Translations under genes and position numbers: made by a program
Shown: in pieces, positions 52,907 through 64,000 of the stretch
How positions within the stretch are numbered: the first letter of the stretch is position 1
How the letters are laid out: the number at the start of each line of letters is the position of its first letter
From: Ectothiorhodospiraceae bacterium
GTDB lineage: Bacteria; Pseudomonadota; Gammaproteobacteria; HK1
Length of the DNA stretch: 64,000 bases
Direction: 5' to 3'
NCBI GenBank assembly: GCA_024234875.1
Contig: JACKNM010000024.1
Location: 1 to 64,000 of the forward strand
The notes under the pieces: model-generated
Database searches by the model: none
Seen by the model: the letters and a program-made list of their open reading frames with translations, nothing else
What the model was told of the DNA's origin: nothing

Positions 52907-53225
52907 TGGTCTCCCGGAGCACCAGTGGGGCCCCTGACGGCTCGACGAAAGTTACCTTACAGCGGGGCTCGCGGACCGCACAACACGCCCACGCGGGATG
53001 TCCACGAAGGTGGCGGTGACACATTGCAAATTCAACCCACCACCACGCCGCAGTCTCGGAGGTCGTCGCGGCCAGGGTAGCCGCATGCGGCCGGGGCGCG
53101 TGTGCCCGCGGTCACAGACGGGGGACCCACGCAGAACCGTGGGTCGACAGCGTGAGTCTGAGCGCGGGAACCGGTCCGGGGACCGGTGCAGGGGAAACGC
53201 CGCGGTGGGTGCGGCCCGAACCGGC
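52907..53225. other. 319-bp intergenic region between clpX and lon
   Basis: No gene. It contains a hairpin after clpX (53124-53145: GACCCACG and CGTGGGTC around a 6-base loop, no T-run) and a candidate heat-shock promoter for lon at 53008-53035. Confidence 0.6.
53008..53035 (-). promoter_or_regulatory. candidate sigma-32 (heat-shock) promoter of lon
   Basis: On the minus strand GTTGAAT (the -35, ending at 53030-53035) and CGCCACCT (53008-53015) are 14 bases apart, fitting CTTGAAA-N13-14-CCCCATNT at 5/7 and 5/7. The transcript would begin near 53000, about 95 bases before lon. Lon is a heat-shock gene in relatives, which supports the idea; the match is moderate. Confidence 0.4.
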
Positions 53226-54509
<1,284 letters not shown>

Positions 54510-54575
54510 CTCGCTACCTCTCGAAGCGCGTGCGGCCCGGTGGCGACACCTGCGTCCCGGTCCTGTTCCGTCCTG

Positions 54576-55220
54576 TCACGCGCCGGGGGCGGCCGCGCGC
54601 GACTGGAGCATGCGGTCGATCAGACCGTACTCCACCGCCTCGTCGGCGCTCATGAACCGGTCACGGTCGGTATCCTGCGCGATGCGTTCCACCGGCTGGC
54701 CGGTGTGACTGGCGAGGATGTCGTTCAGCCGCTCACGCGTGCGCAGGATCTCGCGCGCGTGGATGTCGATGTCCGATGCCTGCCCCTGGAAGCCACCGAG
54801 CGGCTGATGGATCATCATCCGCGAGTGGGGCAGGCAGAAACGCTTGCCCTTGGTGCCCCCGGCCAGGAGCAGGGCGCCCATGCTGGCCGCCTGCCCGATG
54901 CACATCGTGCTCACGTCGGGCTTGATGAACTGCATGGTGTCGTAGATCGCGAGCCCCGCGGAGACGATGCCGCCCGGAGAATTGATGTAGACGTGGATGT
55001 CCTTGTCCGGATTCTCCGACTCCAGGAACAGGAGCTGGGCCACGACGACGTTCGCCACCATGTCGTCGATCGGGCCACAGAGAAAGACCACCCGCTCCTT
55101 GAGCAGGCGGGAGTAGATGTCGTACGCCCGCTCGCCCCGTGCGGACTGCTCGACGACCATCGGCACCAGGTTCAAGGCTCTAACGTCCACGGCTCCGCTC
55201 GACATGGCCATATCGGTCAT
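54576..55220 (-). CDS. clpP: ATP-dependent Clp protease proteolytic subunit ClpP
   Basis: A 214-residue serine peptidase forming the 14-mer barrel. The catalytic triad is in place: Ser in CIGQAASMGALLLAGG, His in RFCLPHSRMMIHQPLGG, and Asp in the RDRFMSADEAVEYGLID region. The N-terminus ALNLVPMVVEQSARGERAYDIYSRLLKERVVFL is canonical. ATG 55220 is preceded by AAGGAAG and a tattaa -10-like hexamer. It is downstream of tig, 134 bases apart. Confidence 0.97.
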   Translation of the reverse strand: MTDMAMSSGAVDVRALNLVPMVVEQSARGERAYDIYSRLLKERVVFLCGPIDDMVANVVVAQLLFLESENPDKDIHVYINSPGGIVSAGLAIYDTMQFIKPDVSTMCIGQAASMGALLLAGGTKGKRFCLPHSRMMIHQPLGGFQGQASDIDIHAREILRTRERLNDILASHTGQPVERIAQDTDRDRFMSADEAVEYGLIDRMLQSRAAAPGA

Positions 55221-55354
55221 TCAGAACGCTTCCTTTAATACGCGACACCGCCCGCGGCCGCCAGATCCAGGCACCAGATTCGACGCCCCACCGGCGTCGA
55301 CCGGCGGGCTTCGGAGGGTCCGGGGGGAGACTGTGACCACCGCGGCACGGAGGT

Positions 55355-56674
55355 TCAAGGCTGGCCGGTAGTCTGGCCGGGATTCATGATCGCGTCAAAC
55401 GAGCTCGGCTGTTCTGTGACCTTCATCCGCTCCACGACCCAGTCGATGACCTGGTCCTCGAGAACCACCGACTCGATCTCGCCGAGCCGCTGCCGATCCG
55501 AGTAGTACCAGGCGACCACCTGCTCCGGCTGCTCGTAGGTGGTGGCGATCATCTCGACGCGCTCGCGCACGCGATTCGGGTCGACCTTGATCTCGTTGAC
55601 CTTGATGATCTCGCCGAGCAGCAGACCGAGGGCCACGCGACGGCGGGCCTGCCCCTCCACCATCTCGCGATCGATCGGGATCTGCTCGGGGTCGATGCCG
55701 GCGTTCGCCATCTCGCTGCGGCGCCGGGCGATCGCCTCGTCGGCCTCCGAGGTGACCAGGGACGGCGGAACGTCGACCGTCGTGGCGTCGAGCAACGCCT
55801 CGGTCACGCGCTGCTTGACCAGGTTACGGATGCCCATGGTCAGCTCGCGCTGCATGTTCCCCCGCACCTCCTCGCGCAGCCCCGCCACGCCCTTGTCGGC
55901 GATCCCGAAGCCCTCGGCGAACGCGTCGTCGACCTCCGGCAGGCGCGGTTCCTCGACCGCCTTCACCGTGACCTCGAAACGCGCCGGCTTGCCGGCGAGC
56001 CCGCCGGCACCGTAGTTCTCGGGGAAGGTCAGCTCGAGGGTCAACTGCTGCCCTGCGGTGGCGCCGACCAGCCCGGCCTCGAAGCCCGGGATCATGCGCC
56101 CACCGTCGAGCTCGACCGCGAAGTCCGTGCCCTGCCCACGCTCCAGCGGCTCACCGTCGACATAGCCCTGGAAGTCGATGACCACCCGGTCGCTCTCGGT
56201 GGCGGCGCGCTCCACCGCCTCGAAGGTGCGCCGCTGGCGACGCAGCGTCTCGATCATGCGGTCGACGTCGGCGTCGGCGACCTCGGCCGCCGGACGCGCG
56301 ATCTCGATCGAGCCGAGATCGGGAAGGGCGATCTCCGGGAAGATGTCGAACACCGCGGTGTAGCCGAAGCCACCATCGGGTCCGACCTCGAGGGGCTCGA
56401 TGGTCGGATTGCCCGCCGGCTGCAGCTTCTCCTGGCTCAGCGCATCGTAGAAGCTGCGCTGGACCATCTCGCCGACCACCTCGTCACGCACCTGCCGGCC
56501 GAAGCGCTGGGCCACGACCTTGCGCGGGGCCTTGCCCGGCCGGAACCCGGGCAGGCGAACCTTGCGCATCATGTCGTCGAGGCGGCGCTCGACCTCCCCC
56601 TTGATGCGCTCCTCGGGGATCGTGACCTGCATGCGACGCTCGAGACCTTGCGTCGACTCGACGGTTACCTGCAT
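55355..56674 (-). CDS. tig: trigger factor
   Basis: A 439-residue ribosome-bound chaperone. The N-terminal ribosome-binding domain has GFRPGKAPRKVV (signature GFRxGKxP). The FKBP-type PPIase domain is at about 150-240 (DRVVIDFQGYVDGEPLERGQGTDFAVELDGG, then MIPGFEAGLVGATAGQ), and a long helical C-terminal chaperone domain follows. Preceded by tRNA-Leu on the same strand and followed by clpP, a conserved order. Confidence 0.96.
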   Translation of the reverse strand: MQVTVESTQGLERRMQVTIPEERIKGEVERRLDDMMRKVRLPGFRPGKAPRKVVAQRFGRQVRDEVVGEMVQRSFYDALSQEKLQPAGNPTIEPLEVGPDGGFGYTAVFDIFPEIALPDLGSIEIARPAAEVADADVDRMIETLRRQRRTFEAVERAATESDRVVIDFQGYVDGEPLERGQGTDFAVELDGGRMIPGFEAGLVGATAGQQLTLELTFPENYGAGGLAGKPARFEVTVKAVEEPRLPEVDDAFAEGFGIADKGVAGLREEVRGNMQRELTMGIRNLVKQRVTEALLDATTVDVPPSLVTSEADEAIARRRSEMANAGIDPEQIPIDREMVEGQARRRVALGLLLGEIIKVNEIKVDPNRVRERVEMIATTYEQPEQVVAWYYSDRQRLGEIESVVLEDQVIDWVVERMKVTEQPSSFDAIMNPGQTTGQP

Positions 56675-56795
56675 GACGAGCTCTCTACCGAATTGGGCGG
56701 CGCCACCGACCGGTCACGGGTCGACCTCGGGATGCGCCTTGGATGCCGGTCTGGCGGTCGCAGCGGTGGGCCGGGCCCGCTGCGCACGCCGGTGC

Positions 56796-56880
56796 TGGTG
56801 CGAAAGGAGAGACTCGAACTCTCACGGGTTGCCCCACTGGCACCTAAAACCAGCGCGTCTACCGATTCCGCCACTTTCGC
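56796..56880 (-). tRNA. tRNA-Leu (TAG)
   Basis: An 85-base class II tRNA: acceptor GCGAAAG/CTTTCGC, D-arm with AATCGGTAGACGC, anticodon stem CTGGT/GCCAG around loop TTTAGGT giving UAG (Leu), a long variable arm, T-arm AGTTCGAGTCT, and an encoded CCA. A TATAAT lies about 19 bases upstream. It precedes tig, as in relatives. Confidence 0.96.
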
Positions 56881-56898
56881 GTGAATCCGAAGGCGACG

Positions 56899-56904
56899 AT
56901 TATA
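56899..56904 (-). promoter_or_regulatory. -10 element of tRNA-Leu promoter
   Basis: A perfect TATAAT on the minus strand in a GC-rich setting, placing the start of transcription about 12 bases before the tRNA. No good -35 is present at 16-18 bases. Confidence 0.55.
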
Positions 56905-56984
56905 CAGCCGCCCGGGCCCCTGGGTACCCTCGCCCCTTCCCTCGAGCCCGCCACGGGCGGCGCATCCGGGCGCGGGCGGTCGCC

Positions 56985-59972
56985 TCAGCCGGCGGTCGCC
57001 GCCTCGCCGAGCCGCCGCCCGAGACTGCCCATGGCACGCTCGACCAGGGGCACGTCGGCGAGCGGGACCAGTCGCCGCTCGCGCATCTCGACCGCGAGCG
57101 CGTAGACGCTCGCCTCGCTCACCTTCTCGCCGGCGGGGTCGGTGAACAGGTAACGGTTGCCGTCGCCGCCGATGCGCGACAGCCGGGCGCGCAGATTGCG
57201 CCCGTCGGCGTGCCTGAACTCCACCCAGTCGCCGACCTGCAGGGCCTCCGCCAGCCGCAGCCAGTGGTTCGGGTCGTCCTCACCCGGCAGCGCCTCGGCC
57301 ACCGCCTGGTGCAGGCTCGAGGCCGGCTCCCCGCTCGGCGAGGCCTCGCCGTGGAAGCGGTCGCCAGCATCCGCCTCCGCCCCGGAGCGCAGGACCGCCA
57401 GCACGTGGTGGACGGCCATCGCGGCGGCGACCTCGCCGGCGTTGCAGCCACCCATGCCGTCGGCGAGGACCACGAGGCCATGGCCCGGGCACAGCGCGAG
57501 CGCGTCCTCGTTGTGCGAGCGGCGCCGACCGACGTCGCTCGCACCGGCCATCACGTGGCCACCATCGGTGCCGACGTCGACCACCGCGACGGTCACGTTG
57601 TCGCGTCCACCCGCCTCGTTGGCGGCCGCGACGAGGCGCTCGCAACAGCTCTCGACGTCGGCGTCGCGGTCGGCGAGCAGCGTCGCGAGCCGGCTGTCGT
57701 CGACCATGTCCGACAGGCCGTCGGAGCACAGCAGTAGCCGGTCCCCGGGCGTCACCTCGAGCTCGCGCACGGTCGCCTCGACACTCGCCTCCGGGCCCAC
57801 CGCGCGCGTCACCACGTTCCCGGCGACGTGCTTGGCGACCTCCTCGGCGCTCCAGCCCGAGCGCGCCATCAGCTCCTCGCGCAGCGAATGGTCGCGCGTC
57901 AGCCGCTCGAGGGCACCGTCGTGCAGCCGATAGGCCCGTGAATCTCCGACGTGGGCGACGAGGACGCGTTGCCCGCGCAGGCGGGCGATGACCATCGTCG
58001 CCCCCATCCCGTCGCACTGACTACGGGCCGTGGCCGCAGCGTGGACCGCGGCGTTGGCCCGCGCGATCGCGGTCTCCAGCGCCGCACGGTCGTCGGCCAC
58101 CGCGACCGGGGTCGGCGGTGGCGGCTCCGGCGTGCCGCCGCCACGAACCGCGCGCAGGTGCAGCGTCGCCAGGATGGACAGGAACTCTCGACGCTCCGCG
58201 GCCGCCACGCCGGCGGCCTCCATCCCCGCCTTGAGCGCGTCCACCAGCCGCGGCAATCCGAGGACGAACTGGCGGCGCTCCTGCGGCGACGCCTTGGGGA
58301 GCACGCTCCACACCAGGCGCTCCAAGGTCTCGTCGGCCTTGCGCACGTCGGCGCCGTCGACGCCCTGGCGTAGGGCGTGCGTCAGCAGGAGATCGCGCCA
58401 GTGACGGTTGGCGAACACCTGCACCACCTCCGGCACCCCGGTCGGAGACAGCCGCCGGGCGACCACCTCGCCCGCCCAGTCGCGCAGGGCGGCGAGCCGC
58501 TCGGCCTCCTCCTCCCGCGCCGCGACCTCGCTCGCCGTCGCCTCCAGCGCCGACTCCCGGGTCGCGACCAGTGCCTCCAGCCGGGTGAGCACCTCGGCGA
58601 AGACCTCGAGCCGGTCCTCGAACTCGTTGAGGACCCTGGCCACCAGCGCCTCGAGCTCGGCGAAGAAGGGATCGTCGGTGCCTTGCGAGTCGTCCCAGGC
58701 GACCGCGACCTCGGCGAGCAGGTTCAGGAAGCGCCGGACCGGATGCAGCTTGCGCGAGAAGAAGGCCTTGTCGACGAAGGCGACCTTGAGCACCGGGATC
58801 TGCAGCCGCGCGATCAACGCCTTCATCGCGTGGGGAATGGTGCGGTCGTCGAGGATGTAGTCGAACATCATCGCGACCACGTCGATCAGCAGATCGTCGA
58901 GGTTGGACAGCCCCTGAGTGGCGCCGGTCGCGCGGATCTCGCGAATCACGTTCGACGGCGCGACCGGTGCGCCGTCGGGCGCCATGGCGCCGTCCGCATC
59001 GGCGACCACGCCGCCACCCGCCATCGTGCGCTGCAGCGCGGTGAGGCGCGCCATCACCGGGGCGGGTGCGCCGAGCCCGCCACTGGCCCCGACCGCCATC
59101 ACCTGGCGGAGAACGGCCATCAGCCCGTCGGGCTCGGCGGCCCCGGTCTCGACGGTGGCGCCGAGGCCGGCGGTCGCCCCGCTGCTCGCCCCTGGTGCCG
59201 GGGCGACCGACGATTGCGCCGACGCGTTGGCCGCCGGGGCTGGCCCCGGTCCACGCCCCGCCGACGGCGGGCGCGGCACCGTGGTCACCTTGGGTCGGAC
59301 CTCGGGTAGCACGCCGGCCTCGATCAGGAGCTGGTTCACGCGGCGGTAGGCGTGGGACGCGACCGGCTCCAGGTGCCGGTCGAAGAGCTTGAGGACGATG
59401 AGCCGCGTCTCCAGCGAGGCGTCGGTTCGCATGCAGGCCGCGCGCAGCGCCTCGCACACGACGCCCGGCCCGAGGGGGTCGTGGGCGCCGTCGATCGACT
59501 CGACGTCGAGCAGCGCCTCGAGCCGGCGCTCGAGCGCGTAGAGCTCCTCGGCGCAGCGGTCGCGCAGCTTCGCCGTCATGTTGCCGACCGCGAGGTCGAC
59601 CTCGAGCTCGTCCTCGTCGACCAGGGCGAGCGTCGGCGTGTCGGTGGGGCCCGGAGCGCCCTCGCCGTCACGTGCGAGCGCGATGCGGTCGCCGATCCGG
59701 CGTGACAGCTCGCGCGCGAACTCCGTCGCCAGACCGGCGCGCTCGATCCGCAATCGGCGCATCGACTCGAAGTAGACGGCTTGCGCCTGGAGCGTCTCGG
59801 CGCGCTCGGACATCGAGTAGAGCGCGTCGTCGACGTCGTCGAGGACGCGCGGAATCGCCTCCTCGAACGTCCTCTGAAAGCACGCGGCCGCGCGCGCGAC
59901 CAGGGCCTGACGCCGGCTCCGCGGCTCGGCCGAGGCGGACGGTCGGTGCAGGTCGATGATTGGCTGCGTCAT
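56985..59972 (-). CDS. DUF1631-like protein with inserted, circularly permuted PP2C phosphatase domain
   Basis: A 995-residue protein in one uninterrupted frame. Residues 1 to about 620 resemble the DUF1631 family (helical, with an Ala/Pro/Gly linker near 230-290). Residues about 895-995 (LQVGDWVEFRHADGRNLRARLSRI, YLFTDPAGEKVSEASVYALA) look like the PilZ-like end of that family. Between them is a PP2C Ser/Thr phosphatase domain in swapped order. Its C-terminal part comes first: GMGATMV (about 654), HVGDSRAYR (Asp677), CSDGLSDM (Asp751) and GRDNVTV (Asp791). Its N-terminal part follows: GRRRSHNEDAL (Asp823) and VVLADGMGGCNAGE (Asp838). All metal-binding acids are present, so activity is likely. 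It may reverse phosphorylation by the kinase at 39668 or others. Confidence 0.85.
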   Translation of the reverse strand: MTQPIIDLHRPSASAEPRSRRQALVARAAACFQRTFEEAIPRVLDDVDDALYSMSERAETLQAQAVYFESMRRLRIERAGLATEFARELSRRIGDRIALARDGEGAPGPTDTPTLALVDEDELEVDLAVGNMTAKLRDRCAEELYALERRLEALLDVESIDGAHDPLGPGVVCEALRAACMRTDASLETRLIVLKLFDRHLEPVASHAYRRVNQLLIEAGVLPEVRPKVTTVPRPPSAGRGPGPAPAANASAQSSVAPAPGASSGATAGLGATVETGAAEPDGLMAVLRQVMAVGASGGLGAPAPVMARLTALQRTMAGGGVVADADGAMAPDGAPVAPSNVIREIRATGATQGLSNLDDLLIDVVAMMFDYILDDRTIPHAMKALIARLQIPVLKVAFVDKAFFSRKLHPVRRFLNLLAEVAVAWDDSQGTDDPFFAELEALVARVLNEFEDRLEVFAEVLTRLEALVATRESALEATASEVAAREEEAERLAALRDWAGEVVARRLSPTGVPEVVQVFANRHWRDLLLTHALRQGVDGADVRKADETLERLVWSVLPKASPQERRQFVLGLPRLVDALKAGMEAAGVAAAERREFLSILATLHLRAVRGGGTPEPPPPTPVAVADDRAALETAIARANAAVHAAATARSQCDGMGATMVIARLRGQRVLVAHVGDSRAYRLHDGALERLTRDHSLREELMARSGWSAEEVAKHVAGNVVTRAVGPEASVEATVRELEVTPGDRLLLCSDGLSDMVDDSRLATLLADRDADVESCCERLVAAANEAGGRDNVTVAVVDVGTDGGHVMAGASDVGRRRSHNEDALALCPGHGLVVLADGMGGCNAGEVAAAMAVHHVLAVLRSGAEADAGDRFHGEASPSGEPASSLHQAVAEALPGEDDPNHWLRLAEALQVGDWVEFRHADGRNLRARLSRIGGDGNRYLFTDPAGEKVSEASVYALAVEMRERRLVPLADVPLVERAMGSLGRRLGEAATAG

Positions 59973-60222
59973 GGCTCCCCAGGCGGAGGTCGGGCCTCGA
60001 GCGTTCTCCCGCCGGTCGCTTCAGCGGCCGCCCGGCACCACCCTTGAGCCGGGCGGGAGCCCGCTGCCAACCACTTCGCACCATCGCCGACGAACGGTCC
60101 GGCTGGGGGGGACGAGCGGTCGGGGGCGCGCGTCGCGCACACGCCAGGCCGGCTGCAAGCTCAAGACGAGAGCCAGGCGGCCGCTAGCCCGCCAAGCGAT
60201 CTCAAAGACGAGGCCAGTCCCG

Positions 60223-61137
60223 ATGAGCCGGCTCCCGGTACACGACCAAACCGACTCGGCACCACCGCCGTCGACCGTCGAGCTGCTCGACGACATGTCC
60301 GGAATCGTGTCGCCGCCAGATGTGTACGTGCGGGTCACCGAGTTGCTGCAGGACTCGGCCGCCTCCGCCGACGCGATCGCCGACGTCATCGCGCTCGACC
60401 CACACCTCACCGCCCGCCTGCTGCGACTGGTCAACAGTGTCTATTTCGGCTTCGCGCGCCGCATCGATACCGTCAGCCGCGCCATCGCGGTGCTCGGGGA
60501 GACCGATCTGGTCAGCCTGGTGTTGGCGGTGAGCGCGGTGCGCTCGCTGTCGAAGCTGCCCACCGATCGCCTGGACCTCGAGAGCTTCTGGCGCCACAGC
60601 ATCCACTGCGCGCTGGGGGCGCGAGCGATCGCCCGTCGCGCCGGGGTCCTGCACCCGGAGCGGCTGTTCGTCGCCGGGCTGCTCCACGACGTCGGCTACC
60701 TCGTGCTGTTCAACCGCCTGCCGGATCTGATGCGCGAGATCGCGACCCACGCCGGGGCCGACGAGGAGCTGATGGTCGGGCTCGAGCAGGCGACGCTCGG
60801 CTTCGACCATGCCGCCGTTGCCGGCGACCTGCTGGCACGATGGCACCTGCCGGAGACGACCTGCGCCGCGGTGCGGCTCCATCACCAGGACGTCGGCGAC
60901 GGTGAGTCGCTGGAGGCGGCGATCGTGAGGCTCGCCGACCGCATGGCGACGCAGTCCTGCGTCGGGGCGCTCCAGCGCCGGGCGCTCCAGCTCGCCGAGG
61001 ACGTCGCGGTCGAGGAAGACCCCCTGATCGAGTCGATCCACGTGGCCATCGGCGGCAACGTCGACCTCGAGGCGGTCCGCGAGGAGACCGCGGAGGGGTT
61101 CACCGCCGCGGTCGGAGCGCTCCTCGGAGCAGGTTGA
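60223..61137 (+). CDS. HDOD domain signalling protein
   Basis: A 304-residue protein with an HDOD domain (about 20-220): LPPD-like start region VSPPDVYVRVTELLQDSAASADAIADVIALDPHLTARLLRLVNS, AIAVLGETDLVSLVL, FWRHSIHCALGARAIA, LFVAGLLHDVGYLVLF, and a partly kept HD-like HDVG. HDOD proteins usually lack nuclease or phosphodiesterase activity and act as signalling scaffolds. ATG 60223 has GAGG about 10 bases upstream; the longer frame is shadow. It starts a three-gene operon: its stop overlaps a TTG of the next gene. Confidence 0.88.
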   Translation: MSRLPVHDQTDSAPPPSTVELLDDMSGIVSPPDVYVRVTELLQDSAASADAIADVIALDPHLTARLLRLVNSVYFGFARRIDTVSRAIAVLGETDLVSLVLAVSAVRSLSKLPTDRLDLESFWRHSIHCALGARAIARRAGVLHPERLFVAGLLHDVGYLVLFNRLPDLMREIATHAGADEELMVGLEQATLGFDHAAVAGDLLARWHLPETTCAAVRLHHQDVGDGESLEAAIVRLADRMATQSCVGALQRRALQLAEDVAVEEDPLIESIHVAIGGNVDLEAVREETAEGFTAAVGALLGAG

Positions 61138-61148
61138 GCGAGAGGGCG

Positions 61149-62974
<1,826 letters not shown>

Positions 62975-62978
<4 letters not shown>

Positions 62979-64000
62979 GCAAGCCGTCAACGCCGCGAGT
63001 CCTGTTCGTCGACGACGACATCACCGCCCGGGTGATGGCGGAGGCCTCGCTCGGTCAGGCCGGTTTCGAGGTCGAGGTCGCCCCCGACGGTCCGAGCGCA
63101 CTGGAGTGCCTGACCCGCGCGCGACCGGACATCGTCCTGCTCGACGTCGACATGCCTGGCGTCGACGGCTTCCAGGTCTGCGAGTCGATCCGGGCCGTCG
63201 AGGGGTGCGCGACGCTGCCGATCCTGATGGTCACCGGACTCGACGACGCTGCCTCCATCGACCGCGCCTTCGCCGCCGGGGCGACCGACTTCGCGGTCAA
63301 GCCGATCAACTGGTCGCTGCTTCGCCACCGCCTGCCCTACCTGCTGCGCTCGAGCGACACCCTGGCGATGTTCGCGCGTACGGTGCAGGCCCTGGAGCGG
63401 AGCCAGGCGTCGCTGAGCAGCGCCGAGCGCATCGCCGGGCTCGGCAGCTGGGCGTGGACCCCGGGAACCGACGAGCACACGTGGTCCGAGCAGCTCTACC
63501 GCATGATCGGGCTGGTGCGCGAGGCAGACGACGCCGAGCCCGGAGTCGACTGCTTCCTCCGCCACGTGCCGGCGGACGACCACGCGCTGGTGGCCGGCTG
63601 GTTCGAGGACGTCGCCTCCGGCCGTCTGCCCGGACCACTGGTCCACCGACTGGTACGTACCGACGGTGCCGAGCTGTGGGTCCAGCTCCGCACCGATGCG
63701 AGCAGTGAGGAATCGAGCCGGGAGCGATCGACCCACATCGCGGTCCAGGACGTCACCGCCCGCACCCATGCCGAGCAGCGCATCCGTCAGCTCGCCTACT
63801 TCGACCCGGTGACCGGACTCGCCAACCGGGCGTCGTTCAACGAGCGCGTGCACGAGGTGGTGCGCGAGCACGCCGCCCTGAACGATCCCGCGGCGGTGCT
63901 CATCCTCGACATCGACAACTTCAAGCGCATCAACGACACCATGGGCCACGCCCTCGGCGACCGTCTGTTGCTCGCGATCGGGCAGCGCCTTCGCCAGTGC
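62975..64000 (+). CDS. response regulator with PAS and GGDEF domains (cut by window end)
   Basis: 342 codons are present and the gene runs off the window. Residues 1-125 form a receiver domain with DDD in VLFVDDDITARV, phospho-acceptor Asp57 (IVLLDVDMPGVDG), Thr in LMVTGLD and Lys in VKPINW. Residues about 145-265 form a PAS domain with PAC (ERIAGLGSWAWTPG, then HIAVQDVTART). At the end begins a GGDEF domain (YFDPVTGLANRASFNERV, then ILDIDNFKRINDTMGHALGD). It would make c-di-GMP if complete, possibly followed by an EAL domain. It overlaps the REC-Hpt gene (ATGA), so the phosphorelay protein upstream is the natural partner. The active-site GGDEF motif lies beyond the window. Confidence 0.9.

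Noticed and set aside
55169..55361. Repeated aggttcaaggct near the ends of clpP (start) and tig (stop) as a regulatory repeat
   Set aside because: Both copies lie in coding sequence, and 12-base coincidences are possible; a heat-shock -35 reading lacked a matching -10.

Overview
This is ordinary chromosomal DNA of a high-GC gammaproteobacterium. Two gene orders support that: surE-pcm-nlpD-rpoS, and the block tRNA-Leu / tig-clpP-clpX-lon-hupB-tRNA-Val-tRNA-Asp-ppiD ... fabI-opp ... mltD ... methyltransferase-rnhA-dnaQ. From memory the second block matches the order around PA1800-PA1816 in Pseudomonas aeruginosa. PEP-CTERM proteins, a lysine-rich histone H1-like protein and very high GC would fit a Chromatiales/Ectothiorhodospiraceae-like organism, but that rank is a guess. 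I see no prophage, integron, CRISPR array or complete insertion sequence.

1-12 kb is accessory metabolism and surface proteins. It holds a PEP-CTERM protein behind a likely sigma-54 promoter, a gamma-glutamyltransferase, a large ATPase regulator with a SARP-type DNA-binding domain next to a separate 77-residue LuxR helix-turn-helix protein, a second large PEP-CTERM protein, and a three-gene operon (hydratase, CoA-transferase, CitE-like lyase) that looks like itaconate/mesaconate degradation. 12-18.7 kb is a complete, tightly overlapping Wadjet type I defence operon, jetA-jetB-jetC-jetD. 18.8-27 kb holds an MFS transporter, a methyltransferase, an unknown membrane protein, an aldo/keto reductase, a secreted alpha/beta hydrolase and a GSAM-like aminotransferase.

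27-37.7 kb is mostly core: rppH, the histone-like gene, adk, a Mth938-fold protein, surE-pcm-nlpD-rpoS, an orphan FbpC-type ABC ATPase, argD, dnaQ, rnhA and a methyltransferase. A 177-bp nearly palindromic element sits exactly between surE and the ABC gene. A promoter plus intrinsic terminator between dnaQ and argD may define a small RNA or an attenuated argD leader.

37.7-50 kb carries mltD, a Ser/Thr kinase fused to a cyclic-nucleotide-binding domain, a peptide-type ABC importer that lacks its ATPase gene, fabI, a hypothetical gene, an HNH nuclease, ppiD and two tRNAs. 50-57 kb is the protein quality-control block (hupB, lon, clpX, clpP, tig, tRNA-Leu). 57-64 kb is signalling: a DUF1631-like protein with an inserted PP2C phosphatase domain whose two halves are in swapped (circularly permuted) order, then an operon of HDOD protein, membrane REC-Hpt protein and a REC-PAS-GGDEF regulator cut by the window edge.

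The most notable items are the permuted PP2C inside the DUF1631-like protein, the Wadjet operon, the long palindromic element at surE, and the promoter-terminator unit before argD.
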